The position numbers and the translations under genes are program-made. This document shows, in pieces, positions 25,661 through 34,490 of a DNA stretch of 64,000 nt (its first letter is position 1; every line of letters starts with the position of its first letter). The notes below the pieces were generated by a model. The model was given only the letters and a program-made list of their open reading frames with translations. It was not told the DNA's origin and ran no database searches. Source of the DNA: Azospirillum sp. TSA2s (GTDB taxonomy: Bacteria > Pseudomonadota > Alphaproteobacteria > Azospirillales > Azospirillaceae); NCBI RefSeq assembly GCF_004923315.1, contig NZ_CP039647.1, positions 124,001 to 188,000 on the forward strand. The letters are read 5' to 3'.

Positions 25661-27777
25661 ACCAGTTCTTTCAGGCACGCATCCTCAACCCGCCACTTCC
25701 CCCAGGCTTTTCCTTCGATCTTGTGTCCTGGGCAAGGGAGGCCAGCGAAGCGGCAAGGGCTGCGTTCCTGCTCGACTTGGCAATTCATGTGGCCGGAGGT
25801 CGCGTTGGCGATGGCTGTGAGGTGACGCTCGACCACTTGTCGACGCTTGCCGAAGACCGGCCGGATCTTGAGCCGGTGCTCGCCGCCGCCCTCACAACGC
25901 GCGTGTATGAGGGACATGCCGAACACATCGCACGCTCCCTCCGGCAGCAGGAAGCCGAGGAACGCCGGCGCGCCGAAGGTGCTGCTGAACTGGCCCCGCA
26001 TCTGGAAGAAGTCCGGAGCGGAGCCGCCTTCGACACGCTCGACCGGGCAGCGCGGGTCGGATCGTTCACCGGGGTGAAGGACGAAACACAGGAGGCCTTC
26101 CGCAGGCGCATCGCAGAGGATGTCGGAGATGACGCGGCCGATGCGATCATCACCGGCTTCCGGAACATTCTGACCCGTGACGATCTGCCGAACCCGGCCG
26201 AGCTTGCCGATTTGACCGAGACTGGTCACCGGCACTTCGCGGTGCTTCCGCTCCAGGTCGGCATGGCGATGTGGGCGGCGCAGGGACGGGAGGCCATTCT
26301 GCGTCTGCCGGATCGCACCTTGGAAGCAGCCCTGTGCGGTGCCGTGATCGAGGATCGGACATCCGAACCATGGATCGAATGGATTCTGGTGGAGCGTTCC
26401 AATTTGGCCTCGCGGAGTCTGGAGGCGTTCTGGCGCATCTGCCTCGAGCGGAGCTTGCAGTGTCCTTTAGGGCTATTGGGCTTGAACGGGCAAGCACCCC
26501 TTGGGCGCGTTGCCGGCGGTATGGCGATCACTTTGCTGCGGGATTTCCCGAGAGCCCCGATCCGGGCGGTGGACGGCTTGCTGAACGCAGCCCTGTGGCA
26601 TGGTGACCGCGAAGCCCTGCTGGACCTCGCCGTTCACCGGCTTGCCGGAGACGACCCGGATGACGAGCGGCTCCTGCTGTGGAGCGCCATGGCCTTTCAT
26701 CTCGCGCCGGACCGCTTTGCCGCCAATTTCGAAGACCGGCTGTCCCGGTGGGAGGACATGAGCTGGGACGTCATCGCCCCTGTCCTGCTGTTGGCCCTGG
26801 GTGGCCGCGCCGAGGGGTGGAGCTTTTCCACCCAGCAGGCCATGGTGCTGATCCGGTCACTGGCCCCACGTTTCAACGACGCTGCGTACAGCGTCGAGAA
26901 CGGGCGTCGGGTTCGCGGGGAGTCCGATTTCGCGCGCCTCATCCGCGCCTGTATCGATCATCTCGCCGCCGATCCCTCGACGGACGCGGCCGACTTCCTT
27001 GCCGCTTGGCGCGACGATCCCCGGCGGGCCTCCTGGCGTGACTCCTTCGCCCACGCAGCGGCGCGACAGGTGCGGGTCCGCCGCGAAGCATTGTTCCAGC
27101 ACGCCGACGTCGCGCAGGTGGTGACGGCGCTCGACGGCGGGGCGCCGGCCAACGCGGCGGATTTGCAGGCGCTCGTCGTCCAGCATCTGGAGGACATCGC
27201 CGAGGAAATCCGCACCGGCTCCGGCGACGCCTGGAAGACTTTCTGGAACACCGAGGTGGAGAAGCATGTCAGACCCAAGGTGGAGAACATCTGCCGCAAC
27301 GCCCTGCTCGGCCTGCTGAAACCCCGCCTTATCCGCCACGGCGCGGTGGCGAAGCCGGAGGGCCACTACGCCGGGAGCAAGCGCGCCGACATCGACGTGA
27401 CCGCCGGCACCCTCGTGCTGCCCATCGAGATCAAACTGCAGATGCACGATGCGCTGTGGACGGCGGCGGAAGGGCAGTTGCAGCGGCTCTACACGGCCGA
27501 TCCGCTGGCGGGCGGACGTGGCGTGTATCTTGTGTTCTGGTTCGGCCCGACGATCGACCTCACGTCTCCACGCGACGGCTCACTGCCACCGGCATCGGCG
27601 GGGGAGTTAAAGACGGCGCTCGTGAACCGGCTGACGGCCAGTGCGCGCGAACTGCTGTCGGTGGTGGTGATCGACGCAGGGCCGCCGGACCCTACTCTTC
27701 AGCACCAGCAGGTCCGAAGGCGGCGTAAGGCGATCCTTCGGGTACCTCGCGCATCATCTCCGACAGTTCGGACCTGA
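25661..27777 (+). pseudogene. C-terminal part of split P-loop NTPase/nuclease (putative defence protein)
   Basis: This about 705-residue segment continues the frame broken at 22526. A TTG at 25642 inside the IS keeps it open, but there is no good start signal. It has a long helical region rich in charged repeats (FLLDLAIHVAGG, EAEERRRAEGAAEL) and a C-terminal PD-(D/E)XK-like nuclease block: KRADIDVTAGTLVLPIEIK, where the first aspartate and the ExK pair are visible, then EGQLQRLYTAD. A helical sensor with an ATPase and a nuclease effector fits the layout of anti-phage STAND proteins. The nuclease call rests on motif spacing only. Confidence 0.72.
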
Positions 27778-27931
27778 CCTGTTGGGCGAGGCTCTCTCTC
27801 CAAATTCCAGCCGACGACCAACGCCACCTCTACTCGGTCAAGCCGATGCCCGCAGCCTTATTCACAAGGTCGTGGGACAGAGCGCCCTCCACTGCTTCCA
27901 TGTCGATTCCGACAGCTTTCGCGCCAGCTTG
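27778..27931. other. Junction region with possible minus-strand remnant
   Basis: On the minus strand a stop-separated pair of plausible peptides (IDMEAVEGALSHDLVNKAA and SLAQQVRSELSEMMREVP) is seen in one frame across about 27690-27930. It could be the end of a decayed gene converging on the nuclease gene. No family could be assigned. Confidence 0.25.
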
Positions 27932-28090
27932 GCCATCCTGGTCGGCTGTAGCGTCCGCGGCGCCGGGCTGATGCTGGAGGATCTGGTAGCCTGCGGCGCT
28001 GCCGTCGAGGTGAGCGACCGCGGCAGCCACCGCTTGTACGGCCTGCCGGGTACCGAAGGCATCCGTGGCGAAACCACCGGACCGCGCCCC
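27932..28090 (+). pseudogene. DUF1612/HTH plasmid gene, remnant 1
   Basis: The block ILVGCSVRGAGLMLEDL through GSHRLYGLPGTEGI matches residue for residue most of the HTH region of the longer remnant at 28418-29203 (LLGCTVRGTGLMLEEL). Only about 53 codons survive. It is an out-of-context duplicate of the C-terminal HTH of that plasmid family. Confidence 0.65.
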
Positions 28091-28417
28091 TGGGCGGGAA
28101 CTTCGTTCCCCTGTTCAAGAATACTCTGTTCTAAGATTCCGGAGAGCCGGAACCCCGCACCCATCCTGGACGGAGACGGGGTGTCGGGGTGAAAAGTACG
28201 GGGTTCCGGGGTTGCGTGCGCGGGGAACCGGCTGCCGACGGGGTGATCCGTACGGGGTCGCGGAGTGTCTTGGACGGGGGCGCACGATGCATTATGCCGA
28301 TGCGGAACCTCCATGCAGCAAGTTTCGCACCTAAGAGCTTGATGCAGCAAAGATTCCGGGATGCCAATTCACTGCCAACGCTGGTGCCTTCGCACCGCTT
28401 GGCACCGCTCAGGCTGG

Positions 28418-29203
28418 ATGGCCCGCGTCGATCTGCAGCGCCTCGGCGCCGATCTCGAAGCCCTGAAGCACGCCCTGCGTCTGAATGGTTCGATGACCAC
28501 CGCCCGGAGCGGGAACTCAATGCCACCACCGACGTCCCGGAGCACCGGCGCCTCGCGGAGGACGCGCTGTGGTCGTTGACGCAGCCCACCCCCGGCGCCC
28601 GCCTGCCGGCGCTCGCCCGGGCGATGCGGGCGTGGCTCGTCGCTGACCGCCCGCTGGACCCAGACGGCTGGACGCTGGCCTTCGCCGGCAGCCTGGAGCG
28701 CGAGGCCGCGGACGACCTCGCCGTCCTGCGTCGGCTCGAGCACGCCTGGCGTGGCGCCCGTGCCGCCATCGGCGCGCGCCTCGACCGGCCGCCTGCAGGC
28801 TGCCGTCGACCTGCTCGCCGCCACCCCGCTGCTCGGCCCTGCCCGGCTGGCCAGCCTGCTCGGCTGCACCGTCCGCGGCACCGGGCTGATGCTGGAGGAG
28901 TTGGTAGCCTGCGGGGCTGCCGTGGAGGTGACCAGCCGCGGCAGCCACCGCCTGTACGGCCTGCCCGGCACCGACGGCATCCGCAGCGAGACCGCCGGGC
29001 CGCGCCGCTACGGACAGCGGCGGGGACGGCCGCCGAAGGTGGTCGTGCCGGAGCCGTTAGCGACGGCGGAAGAGCCCCCGCCCGCACCAGCGGTGACGGC
29101 CCGCCTTGAGCGCCTGGAGGTCGACTACGCCGCGCTCGACGCCTTGCTCGCCGACACCAACCGGGTCGTCGAGCGCGTCCAGGCGATGCTGAAGAAGCGG
29201 TAG
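28418..29203 (+). pseudogene. DUF1612/HTH (RHE_PE00001-like) gene, frameshifted remnant 2
   Basis: Three frames must be joined to read the protein: WMARVDLQRLGADLEALKHAL (from about 28418), then ELNATTDVPEHRRLAEDALW through EHAWRGARAAIGARL (about 28510-28790), then LASLLGCTVRGTGLMLEEL and the end LADTNRVVERVQAMLKKR at 29203. Alphaproteobacterial plasmids carry intact relatives of about 350-380 residues with a DUF1612 part and a C-terminal HTH. The N-terminus is missing. At least two frameshifts make it inactive. Confidence 0.7.
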
Positions 29204-29494
29204 GGCGAGACCGGGTTGTGCGACTGCCGGTACAATCTGCGTGCCCACCGTGCGCGCGCATGATCTGTATGCGCTCTGTTCTATGGGTTCTTGTTCTGAT
29301 CTGTTCTTAGGGTGCCACTCCCGACAAAGGCCCCGTTGTCGGCCAGGACCCACGCGGCGCCAGTCCGCCGATAAAGAGACCGACCAGCGATGGGCGCCGC
29401 TCCGAACCGAGCCGGCGCCCATCCCTCAGCCGATCCGCGCCTAAACCGACATGACTGACTCATGCAGAATCTGTCCGGCAACCCGCCACGTCGC
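29204..29494. other. Intergenic region, one small hairpin
   Basis: About 290 bases with no supported gene. CGACAA near 29323 and TTGTCG near 29336 can form a weak 6-bp stem. Nothing else was recognised. Confidence 0.4.
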
Positions 29495-29911
29495 TTAATC
29501 AAGCACACCGTACGTCTCGGTCGCTGCGAACACGCGGCAGGTCACCGAGGCATCAAGCGCGACACCGAAGTAGGCGGTCCGTTCGGGCGTCCGCCACGTG
29601 GGGTCCACCACCGTCCCGGACTCCGTCACGCACCACGCGTGCTCGAGCGGGACGCCACCGTCATTCTCCAGGGCGTAGCCCTCCGCATAACGGTAGCGAC
29701 GCGGGTTGGACATCATCAGCTGAAAGGCGTTCTGGAAGCACATCTTCCGCGTGCCGAAGGGGATGTCGGGCGGCAGCGGCGCCGGCGTCCAGAAACGGCC
29801 CTTGCCAAACAGAAAAGCGGTCGGGAACGGCAGACCCGGACGGCGCTGCCCCGGCATCTTGGAAGGATCGATCAGTGCGAGGAACTCGCGGAGCTTCGTC
29901 TCAGCGTCCAT
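29495..29911 (-). CDS. Hypothetical protein with Cys-His-Asp pattern
   Basis: This 138-residue protein (MDAETKLREFLALIDPSK) contains KMCFQNAFQLM, then GVPLEHAWCV, then GTVVDPTW. The order Cys, His, Asp with this spacing is that of papain-like and transglutaminase-like folds, and such short proteins are known from plasmids and phages. The role is unknown. It is a single gene on the minus strand with ordinary codon use. The enzyme assignment is inference from three residues. Confidence 0.6.
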   Translation of the reverse strand: MDAETKLREFLALIDPSKMPGQRRPGLPFPTAFLFGKGRFWTPAPLPPDIPFGTRKMCFQNAFQLMMSNPRRYRYAEGYALENDGGVPLEHAWCVTESGTVVDPTWRTPERTAYFGVALDASVTCRVFAATETYGVLD

Positions 29912-30093
29912 GCATGGTACTCCCAGACATTTTCCCCCAAGACGAAGGTACCACCCGCGCCCTCTCAGGCGCCCTGGTCAGCGCACCGCGCCAGCGTGTC
30001 AGCACGCAAAAATTTCGGCCATCCGCAGCACGCGGCTGCAGATCAATCCCATCGCGAGCAGTGCGTTCGGGAACTCGGCTTCACCCTGCGCCG

Positions 30094-30620
30094 TCAGCCC
30101 GCCGTGATCGTGTTCGAGGTCGTCCTGAGCCACGCGACCGAGCTGCCCCGGCGGTGCCGACCGTACGCGGCCGCGGTCGCGAATTGCCAGGCGGCCATGG
30201 CCTGCGTCCGGACGGTGCGCAGGGTGCGGCGGGAGACCAGGTGGCGCTGAGGGGTGGAGGTGTTGTTGACGGCGGCGTGCAGAGAGACGAAGCGCTGGGC
30301 TAAGCCTGGAGAGTTGAAGCGCTGCATCTTCTTTGCGCGTCGCCGGAGCGGCTGGTGCGAGACTTCGGCCCAGTTGTTCTGGCGCCGGCCTCGTTCATGG
30401 TGCGTCATCAGGCCGATCTCACGAAACGCGGCCCCAGAGGAGCGCAGCTTGTCGGCGGAAACCCGGGCCGGGGCAGAGCCCTGCTTCTTGAGCAGCGTAC
30501 GCATCAGCTTGCCGGCGGCGGCCTTGTCCCGTCGGCGTTGGATGAAAACCTCCAGCACCTCGCTCTCATCATCGACGGCCCTCCACAGGTACCTGTATTG
30601 GCCGCGGCGAAACTGCGCTA
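30094..30620 (-). pseudogene. IS6-family transposase, 3' fragment
   Basis: The minus-strand frame encodes YRYLWRAVDDESEVLEVF, then RRDKAAAGKLMRTLLKKQG, then the ending region MTHHERGRRQNNWAEVSHQPLRRR and MQRFNSPGLAQRFVSLHAAV. This is the C-terminal half of an IS6-family (IS26-like) DDE transposase. The N-terminal half and the first aspartates are missing. The break at 30620 abuts the first hipBA operator. Confidence 0.82.
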
Positions 30621-30622
30621 GG

Positions 30623-30738
30623 CTTCCCGAACGGGAAGTTTCCGGTCCCCGACTCTGTCAAACCGAGCATTCCTTCCCGCTCGGTAAGATACCGCCTTGA
30701 CACGGGCGAGAGGAGGCATCATCTTCCCGAGCGGGAAG
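30623..30738. promoter_or_regulatory. Three palindromic hipBA operators at 50-bp intervals
   Basis: CTTCCCGAACGGGAAG (30623-30638, perfect), CTTCCCGCTCGGTAAG (30673-30688, one arm altered) and CTTCCCGAGCGGGAAG (30723-30738, perfect) begin exactly 50 bases apart. A TTGACA at 30697-30702 and a TAAGAT at 30685-30690 lie among them. HipB proteins repress hipBA by binding several palindromes; here the last site ends 13 bases before the hipB ATG. Confidence 0.75.
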
Positions 30739-30751
30739 AGCGGTGGATGCC

Positions 30752-31042
30752 ATGGAATTTATCGACACGCCGGGCCGCTTCGGCAGCCTCGTCCGCTCTC
30801 GGCGGCAGGCCCTCGGCATAACCCAGCGCGACCTCGCGCTGGCGGTCAACGTCGGCGAGCGGTTCATCGTCGATCTCGAAAGCGGCAAGCCGACGTGCCA
30901 GCTCGGCAAGGCCCTCGCCGTCGCCAAGAGCGTCGGCATCCGGTTGACCGACCAAGCCCCTGTTCCGTCCGCCGATACACTGCCCGACCTCGGCCCCGGC
31001 GATGCCTATCCAGACCTCCCCGACCTCGGAGACGAGGCGTGA
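30752..31042 (+). CDS. hipB: HipB-type antitoxin
   Basis: The start is the ATG at 30752 with GGAAGAG upstream; a GTG at 30743 is possible. The 96-residue protein has an XRE HTH (SLVRSRRQALGITQRDLALAVNVGERFIVDLESGKPTCQ) with a short acidic tail. It neutralises HipA and represses the operon through the palindromes in front of it. Its stop overlaps the hipA GTG. Confidence 0.9.
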   Translation: MEFIDTPGRFGSLVRSRRQALGITQRDLALAVNVGERFIVDLESGKPTCQLGKALAVAKSVGIRLTDQAPVPSADTLPDLGPGDAYPDLPDLGDEA

Positions 31043-32325
31043 GCACGCTTCCCGTCCATTATGAACATCTCGTCATCGGCGCTATCACCCTCGCCGAAGA
31101 GGAGCCGTCCTTCGCCTACGACATCCGCTGGCAAAACACGCGGGGGGCGTTCCCGGTATCGCTGGGGATGCCGCTTGGCGGGGGGCCCTTCGGCCCGGAG
31201 GTCCTGATGCCGTGGCTGGCCAACCTGCTGCCCGAGGATGCCAACCTGCTCGCCGTCGGACGGAACCTCGGCGTCTCGCCGCAGGACGTCATCGGCATCC
31301 TGGAGCGGATCGGCCGCGACACGGCGGGAGCACTGACCATCGGGCGTCTCCGCGCGGGGGAGGCCCCCGATTACCGTCCGATCGACGGCGAGGCCGAGCT
31401 TGAGAAGATCATCGAGGAGCTGCCGGCCAAGCCGTTCCTGGCGGGCGAGGACGGCGTGTCGATGTCGCTGGCCGGCGCCCAGGAGAAGCTGCCCGTCGCC
31501 CTGCTGCCGGACGGACGGATGGCAATTCCGGTCAACGGAGCGCCGTCCACACACATCCTGAAGCCAGACGCCCGCCGACGGCTGTGGGGCAGCGTGCAGA
31601 ACGAGGCCCTCTGCATGACACTCGCCCACCGTTGCGACCTGAAGACGGCGGCGGTGACGACGGGCAAGGCGGGAGAGCGGAGCTACCTTCTGGTGACCCG
31701 CTACGACCGGGTGCAGCGGGACGGGCGCTGGCTGCGCGTCCACCAGGAGGACTTCTGCCAAGCGCTCGGCAAGCCGCCTGGGGCGAAGTACGAGCGCAAC
31801 CGCTCGGGCATCAAAGGGCCGCGGCTCGTGGACATGTTCAAGGTGGTGGACGACCACCTGACGGCGGCCGACCGCATGCGGCTGCTCGACGCCATAGTCT
31901 TCAACGTGCTGATCTGCAACACCGACGCACATGCCAAGAACTACAGTATCCTGCTGACGGGCCGGGGGTTCTCGCTGGCCCCGCTCTACGACCTCATGTG
32001 CGCGGCCGCGTGGGAGAACGTCACGAAGAACCTGTCGCAGACAATCGCCGGCAAGGATCGCGGCGATCATCTCAAGGGCCACCATTGGCAGCGCATGGCC
32101 GACGAGTGCGGCTTCAACCGCACAATGATCCTGGGGCGGATCGAGACGGTCGCGGAACGGGTCCGGCGGGAGCTGCCCGAGGCGGTCGCAGCGGTCAGGG
32201 CGATGCCGGGCGGGGACCACCCGCTGCTGGGCGAGTTCGCCGCGGCGATCGAGGCTCGCTGCCGGACCGTCGTGCGGCTCCTCGCCCACGTCGAGGAAGA
32301 CGCCGAGGACAAGCATCCGCGGTGA
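31039..32325 (+). CDS. hipA: HipA-type serine/threonine kinase toxin
   Basis: The GTG at 31039 overlaps the hipB stop (GTGA). The 428-residue protein has the N-terminal HipA domain (WLANLLPEDANLLAVGRNLG), the kinase signature GVSMSLAGAQEKLPVAL, THILKP, the catalytic FNVLICNTDAHAKNYSIL and the metal-binding LAPLYDLMCA. E. coli HipA phosphorylates glutamyl-tRNA synthetase and causes growth arrest and persistence. All key segments are present, so the pair should be functional. Confidence 0.93.
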   Translation: MSTLPVHYEHLVIGAITLAEEEPSFAYDIRWQNTRGAFPVSLGMPLGGGPFGPEVLMPWLANLLPEDANLLAVGRNLGVSPQDVIGILERIGRDTAGALTIGRLRAGEAPDYRPIDGEAELEKIIEELPAKPFLAGEDGVSMSLAGAQEKLPVALLPDGRMAIPVNGAPSTHILKPDARRRLWGSVQNEALCMTLAHRCDLKTAAVTTGKAGERSYLLVTRYDRVQRDGRWLRVHQEDFCQALGKPPGAKYERNRSGIKGPRLVDMFKVVDDHLTAADRMRLLDAIVFNVLICNTDAHAKNYSILLTGRGFSLAPLYDLMCAAAWENVTKNLSQTIAGKDRGDHLKGHHWQRMADECGFNRTMILGRIETVAERVRRELPEAVAAVRAMPGGDHPLLGEFAAAIEARCRTVVRLLAHVEEDAEDKHPR

Positions 32326-32344
32326 GACCGCTGGGCCGGGCCGG

Positions 32345-32435
32345 TACGGGGGCACTGGCGGGGACGGCCGCCGAAGATCGTGGTACCGGAGCCGCTGGCC
32401 GCTACCGAGCCACCGATCTCGCGTTCGAACAGGGA
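32345..32435 (+). pseudogene. DUF1612/HTH plasmid gene, remnant 3
   Basis: The DNA from about 32345 (GGGGACGGCCGCCGAAGAT, GTACCGGAGCCGCTGGCC) closely matches the segment around 29015-29060 of the longer DUF1612 remnant. It is a short third copy of the same region. It lies just after hipA and before a dehydrogenase remnant. Confidence 0.55.
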
Positions 32436-32442
32436 GCCCCTC

Positions 32443-32739
32443 ATGGCGAAGCTTCTGGACAGCAAGGTCGCCGTCTTCGCCCGCAACGCCAAAGCCCTTC
32501 AGATCTCGCCGTTAGGGCTCCGGACCAGGTGCTTGCCGTGCCCGGCGACGTCATCGTGCGCGCCGACCTCGAACGTCTGGTCACGACGACGGTTAAGCGA
32601 TTCGGCGGGGTGGACGTGGTGGTGCCGAACGCCGGCGTCACCAAGGTGGTCTCCTTCGCCGACAGCGAGGAACAGGCTACCCACGAGCAGTTCTCGGTCA
32701 ATTTCGTCGGGGCGCTGCAGACCGCGCGGCTGTTCCTGG
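32443..32739 (+). pseudogene. Short-chain dehydrogenase remnant
   Basis: It starts MAKLLDSKVAVF at 32443, loses the Rossmann glycine motif, and then, after a frame change, gives VRADLERLVTTTVKRFGGVDVVVPNAG and EQFSVNFVGALQTARLFL. This matches the middle of classical SDR oxidoreductases (the NAG motif is kept). The Tyr-Lys catalytic part is absent. The frame is cut at 32740 by the small inverted-repeat element. Confidence 0.65.
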
Positions 32740-32819
32740 GGGCACTACACAAAAATGTACAGATTGTCCGGGATGTAGGAACACAAGGTGGACGTAGGCT
32801 TGGCCGCGCTTAACCTCCT

Positions 32820-33203
32820 TTACGCGACAGATATCGAACCTGGGGTGGCCGGCGATGCGTCGTTGTGATCTGCCCGTCGCCCGCTTCCGAGTTCGTCCAG
32901 AACATGCTGGTATTCGCTTGGTGGCAGCGCGCGTGCATCCTCGGCCATGTGCCGTAAGGCAGCGAGGCCAGCCTCGGTAAACCGAGCCCGCAGCCAATGG
33001 CTACCGTCATCCCGCAACTCCAGCAGCCCACGGTCCAGCATCCCCTGAATGACCGTTCCCGGCTTCGGCTGACCCTTGTTCGGCCCGGTGGCCCACCGCT
33101 TCACCAGAATGCCGCTCTCCAGCCGCGGTGCCTGCCCAAAGCGCACCATGAATTCGTTGCGGATCAGAGCCCGCTCTCGCGGCGTCAAGGTGGTGTCGCT
33201 CAC
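32820..33203 (-). CDS. Hypothetical protein, possible winged-helix type
   Basis: The GTG at 33203 has GGGAG about eight bases upstream, which decides the start. The 127-residue product (VSDTTLTPRERALIRNEFMVRF) contains LVKRWATGPNKGQPKPGTVIQGMLDRGLLELRDD, a layout that suggests a DNA-binding winged helix, and GLAALRHMAEDARAL. I do not recognise a named family. It lies 13 bases after the small gene at 33217-33354, likely one operon, inside the inverted-repeat element. Confidence 0.6.
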   Translation of the reverse strand: MSDTTLTPRERALIRNEFMVRFGQAPRLESGILVKRWATGPNKGQPKPGTVIQGMLDRGLLELRDDGSHWLRARFTEAGLAALRHMAEDARALPPSEYQHVLDELGSGRRADHNDASPATPGSISVA

Positions 33204-33216
33204 CGGTTCATCTCCC

Positions 33217-33354
33217 TCAATCCTCTCCCCGCGATACGCGGAACCAATGCTCAGCATATTGCCGACACAGCTCAGCCTCCACGCCATCTCCGGTGCGTTC
33301 GGCATCGGCGGCGCGGGCGAGCCACTGAGACTGTTTCTGAAGCGCTGATCCGTT
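33217..33354 (-). CDS. Small protein resembling the DUF4167 C-terminus
   Basis: A 45-residue frame from a GTG at 33354 reads SALQKQSQWLARAADAERTGDGVEAELCRQYAEHWFRV. Alphaproteobacterial DUF4167 proteins contain a similar stretch (a KYERYLALARAEAxxGDxxxAENYxQHAEHYFR pattern). It may be a stand-alone version or a relic of such a gene. The start is uncertain, since the frame is open further upstream. Confidence 0.4.
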   Translation of the reverse strand, partial: NGSALQKQSQWLARAADAERTGDGVEAELCRQYAEHWFRVSRGED

Positions 33355-33827
33355 CACACGGGCGGGTAATGGTCGAACTCCGGCCGAAGCGACAGTGGTT
33401 GGACGAGGTTTGTTGAAATTCGGTCGCGGCACTGGTACGCGGGGCCTCGAGGGTGGCATGGAGCTTACCGACTTCCTTGGAGAGTGAAGCATCATCCTGT
33501 AACCCGGCAGAGTCTACGCCGTGCATCGCTACGATGCGCGAAAATTTTCTGACGCGGCGGTGATGCTGACATCTGCCGACGCGCGGACCGACACCGGGGG
33601 CGCGACCGACCGGCCGGGCCAGTGGTCCGTAGCCGAGGCGGCGCTGGCGAGATGGCCAAACCGCCCCTCTCGTCATCAGCGAATGGGCCACCAACCGGCA
33701 GCCACGCCCACGTTCGCATCGCAACCTTGCATCCCGGACAATTAGCACACTTTCATGTAGTGCCTCCTTGCATTGGGACACTTCGGTTCGGCTCCAAGGG
33801 GCATCTGGTCTGGTCGGAGGGCGTTCA
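33355..33827. other. Region without a supported gene
   Basis: Frames cross this 470-base stretch on both strands but none has family motifs or a ribosome-binding site. The right terminal repeat of the small element (33727-33762) lies here. Confidence 0.4.
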
Positions 33828-34490
33828 TCAAGAGTCACGCGCCGATCTTCGCCCGCCTTCGTCACGCCGACGACGGTGATGAATCCGCGCCTTCAACAGG
33901 CGGCGGACCTTCGCTTCCTCCTCATCGAGAAGGAGCGCAATGTCCGGGATGGACCGTCCGGCGAGCAGCAGTTCCTCGGCCCGAAGCGCCACCCCGGCGG
34001 TGCCGACGCCCTCCTGGAGCGAAATGCGGTAGACTGAGCCTGGCGCGCACCCCGTTTCGGCGACGATTGCGCCGATGCGGCAACCCGCCGTGAGCAGAGC
34101 GACGATGCGGCTCCGGTCCAGCCGCGGCCGCCCCCGCAGAACGCCCGCCCGCCGGAGCACGCGCCGAATGGCCTGCTCTGAGCGCCCCGTCCAGGCCATA
34201 ATCGCCACGATCGTGTGCCCACTGTTTGCCAGGTCCAGAACGCGGGCCTTGTCCGCCGGAGTCAGCCATTGCCGAGGAACGCGCGGAACCCGCCAGCGGC
34301 GGAGCGCGGTTCGGATTGACGTATGACCGCGCCCCAGCCGCTGAGCGATGCGCCGGACCGACCAACCCTCGCGCTGCAACCGGCGCACCTCGCGGGCCTG
34401 CTCCTCCGTCAACGGCGGCGGATGCACGACCTTGGGCCGCACGCCGGCGCGCCGCAGCACGGAGCGAACGCTGCTCTCGGGAGAGCCCAT
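33828..34490 (-). CDS. Protein made of tandem HTH units, cut near its start by IS21
   Basis: The 220 visible residues from ATG 34490 contain repeated helix-turn-helix units of about 40 residues: EGWSVRRIAQRLGRGHTSIRTAL, SGHTIVAIMAWTGRSEQAIRRVL, AGCRIGAIVAETGCAPGSVYRI and AGRSIPDIALLLDEEEAKVRRLL, plus a half unit at the N-terminus (ESSVRSVLRRAGV). IS21 copy B ends ten bases upstream, so a native start or more repeats may have been lost. Poly-HTH proteins with Tc1/IS630-like HTHs exist, but this is not a transposase: no DDE core follows. A DNA-binding role is inferred. Confidence 0.65.
   Translation of the reverse strand: MGSPESSVRSVLRRAGVRPKVVHPPPLTEEQAREVRRLQREGWSVRRIAQRLGRGHTSIRTALRRWRVPRVPRQWLTPADKARVLDLANSGHTIVAIMAWTGRSEQAIRRVLRRAGVLRGRPRLDRSRIVALLTAGCRIGAIVAETGCAPGSVYRISLQEGVGTAGVALRAEELLLAGRSIPDIALLLDEEEAKVRRLLKARIHHRRRRDEGGRRSARDS

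Larger units (their letters stand above)
32740..33762. mobile_element. Small element with inverted terminal repeats (about 1 kb)
   Basis: Reading inward from the left end, GGCACTACACAAAAATGT and then ATTGTCCGGGATG are seen (32740-32775). Reading inward from the right end on the minus strand, GGCACTACATGAAAGTGT and ATTGTCCGGGATG appear (33762-33727). These about 36-base ends match at most positions. The interior carries two small minus-strand genes and no transposase. No clear target duplication was found. It looks like a non-autonomous transposon. Confidence 0.55.

Noticed and set aside
28131-29261. Minus-strand frame of over 370 codons
   Set aside because: Arg/Ser/Pro-rich shadow over the DUF1612/HTH remnant on the plus strand.
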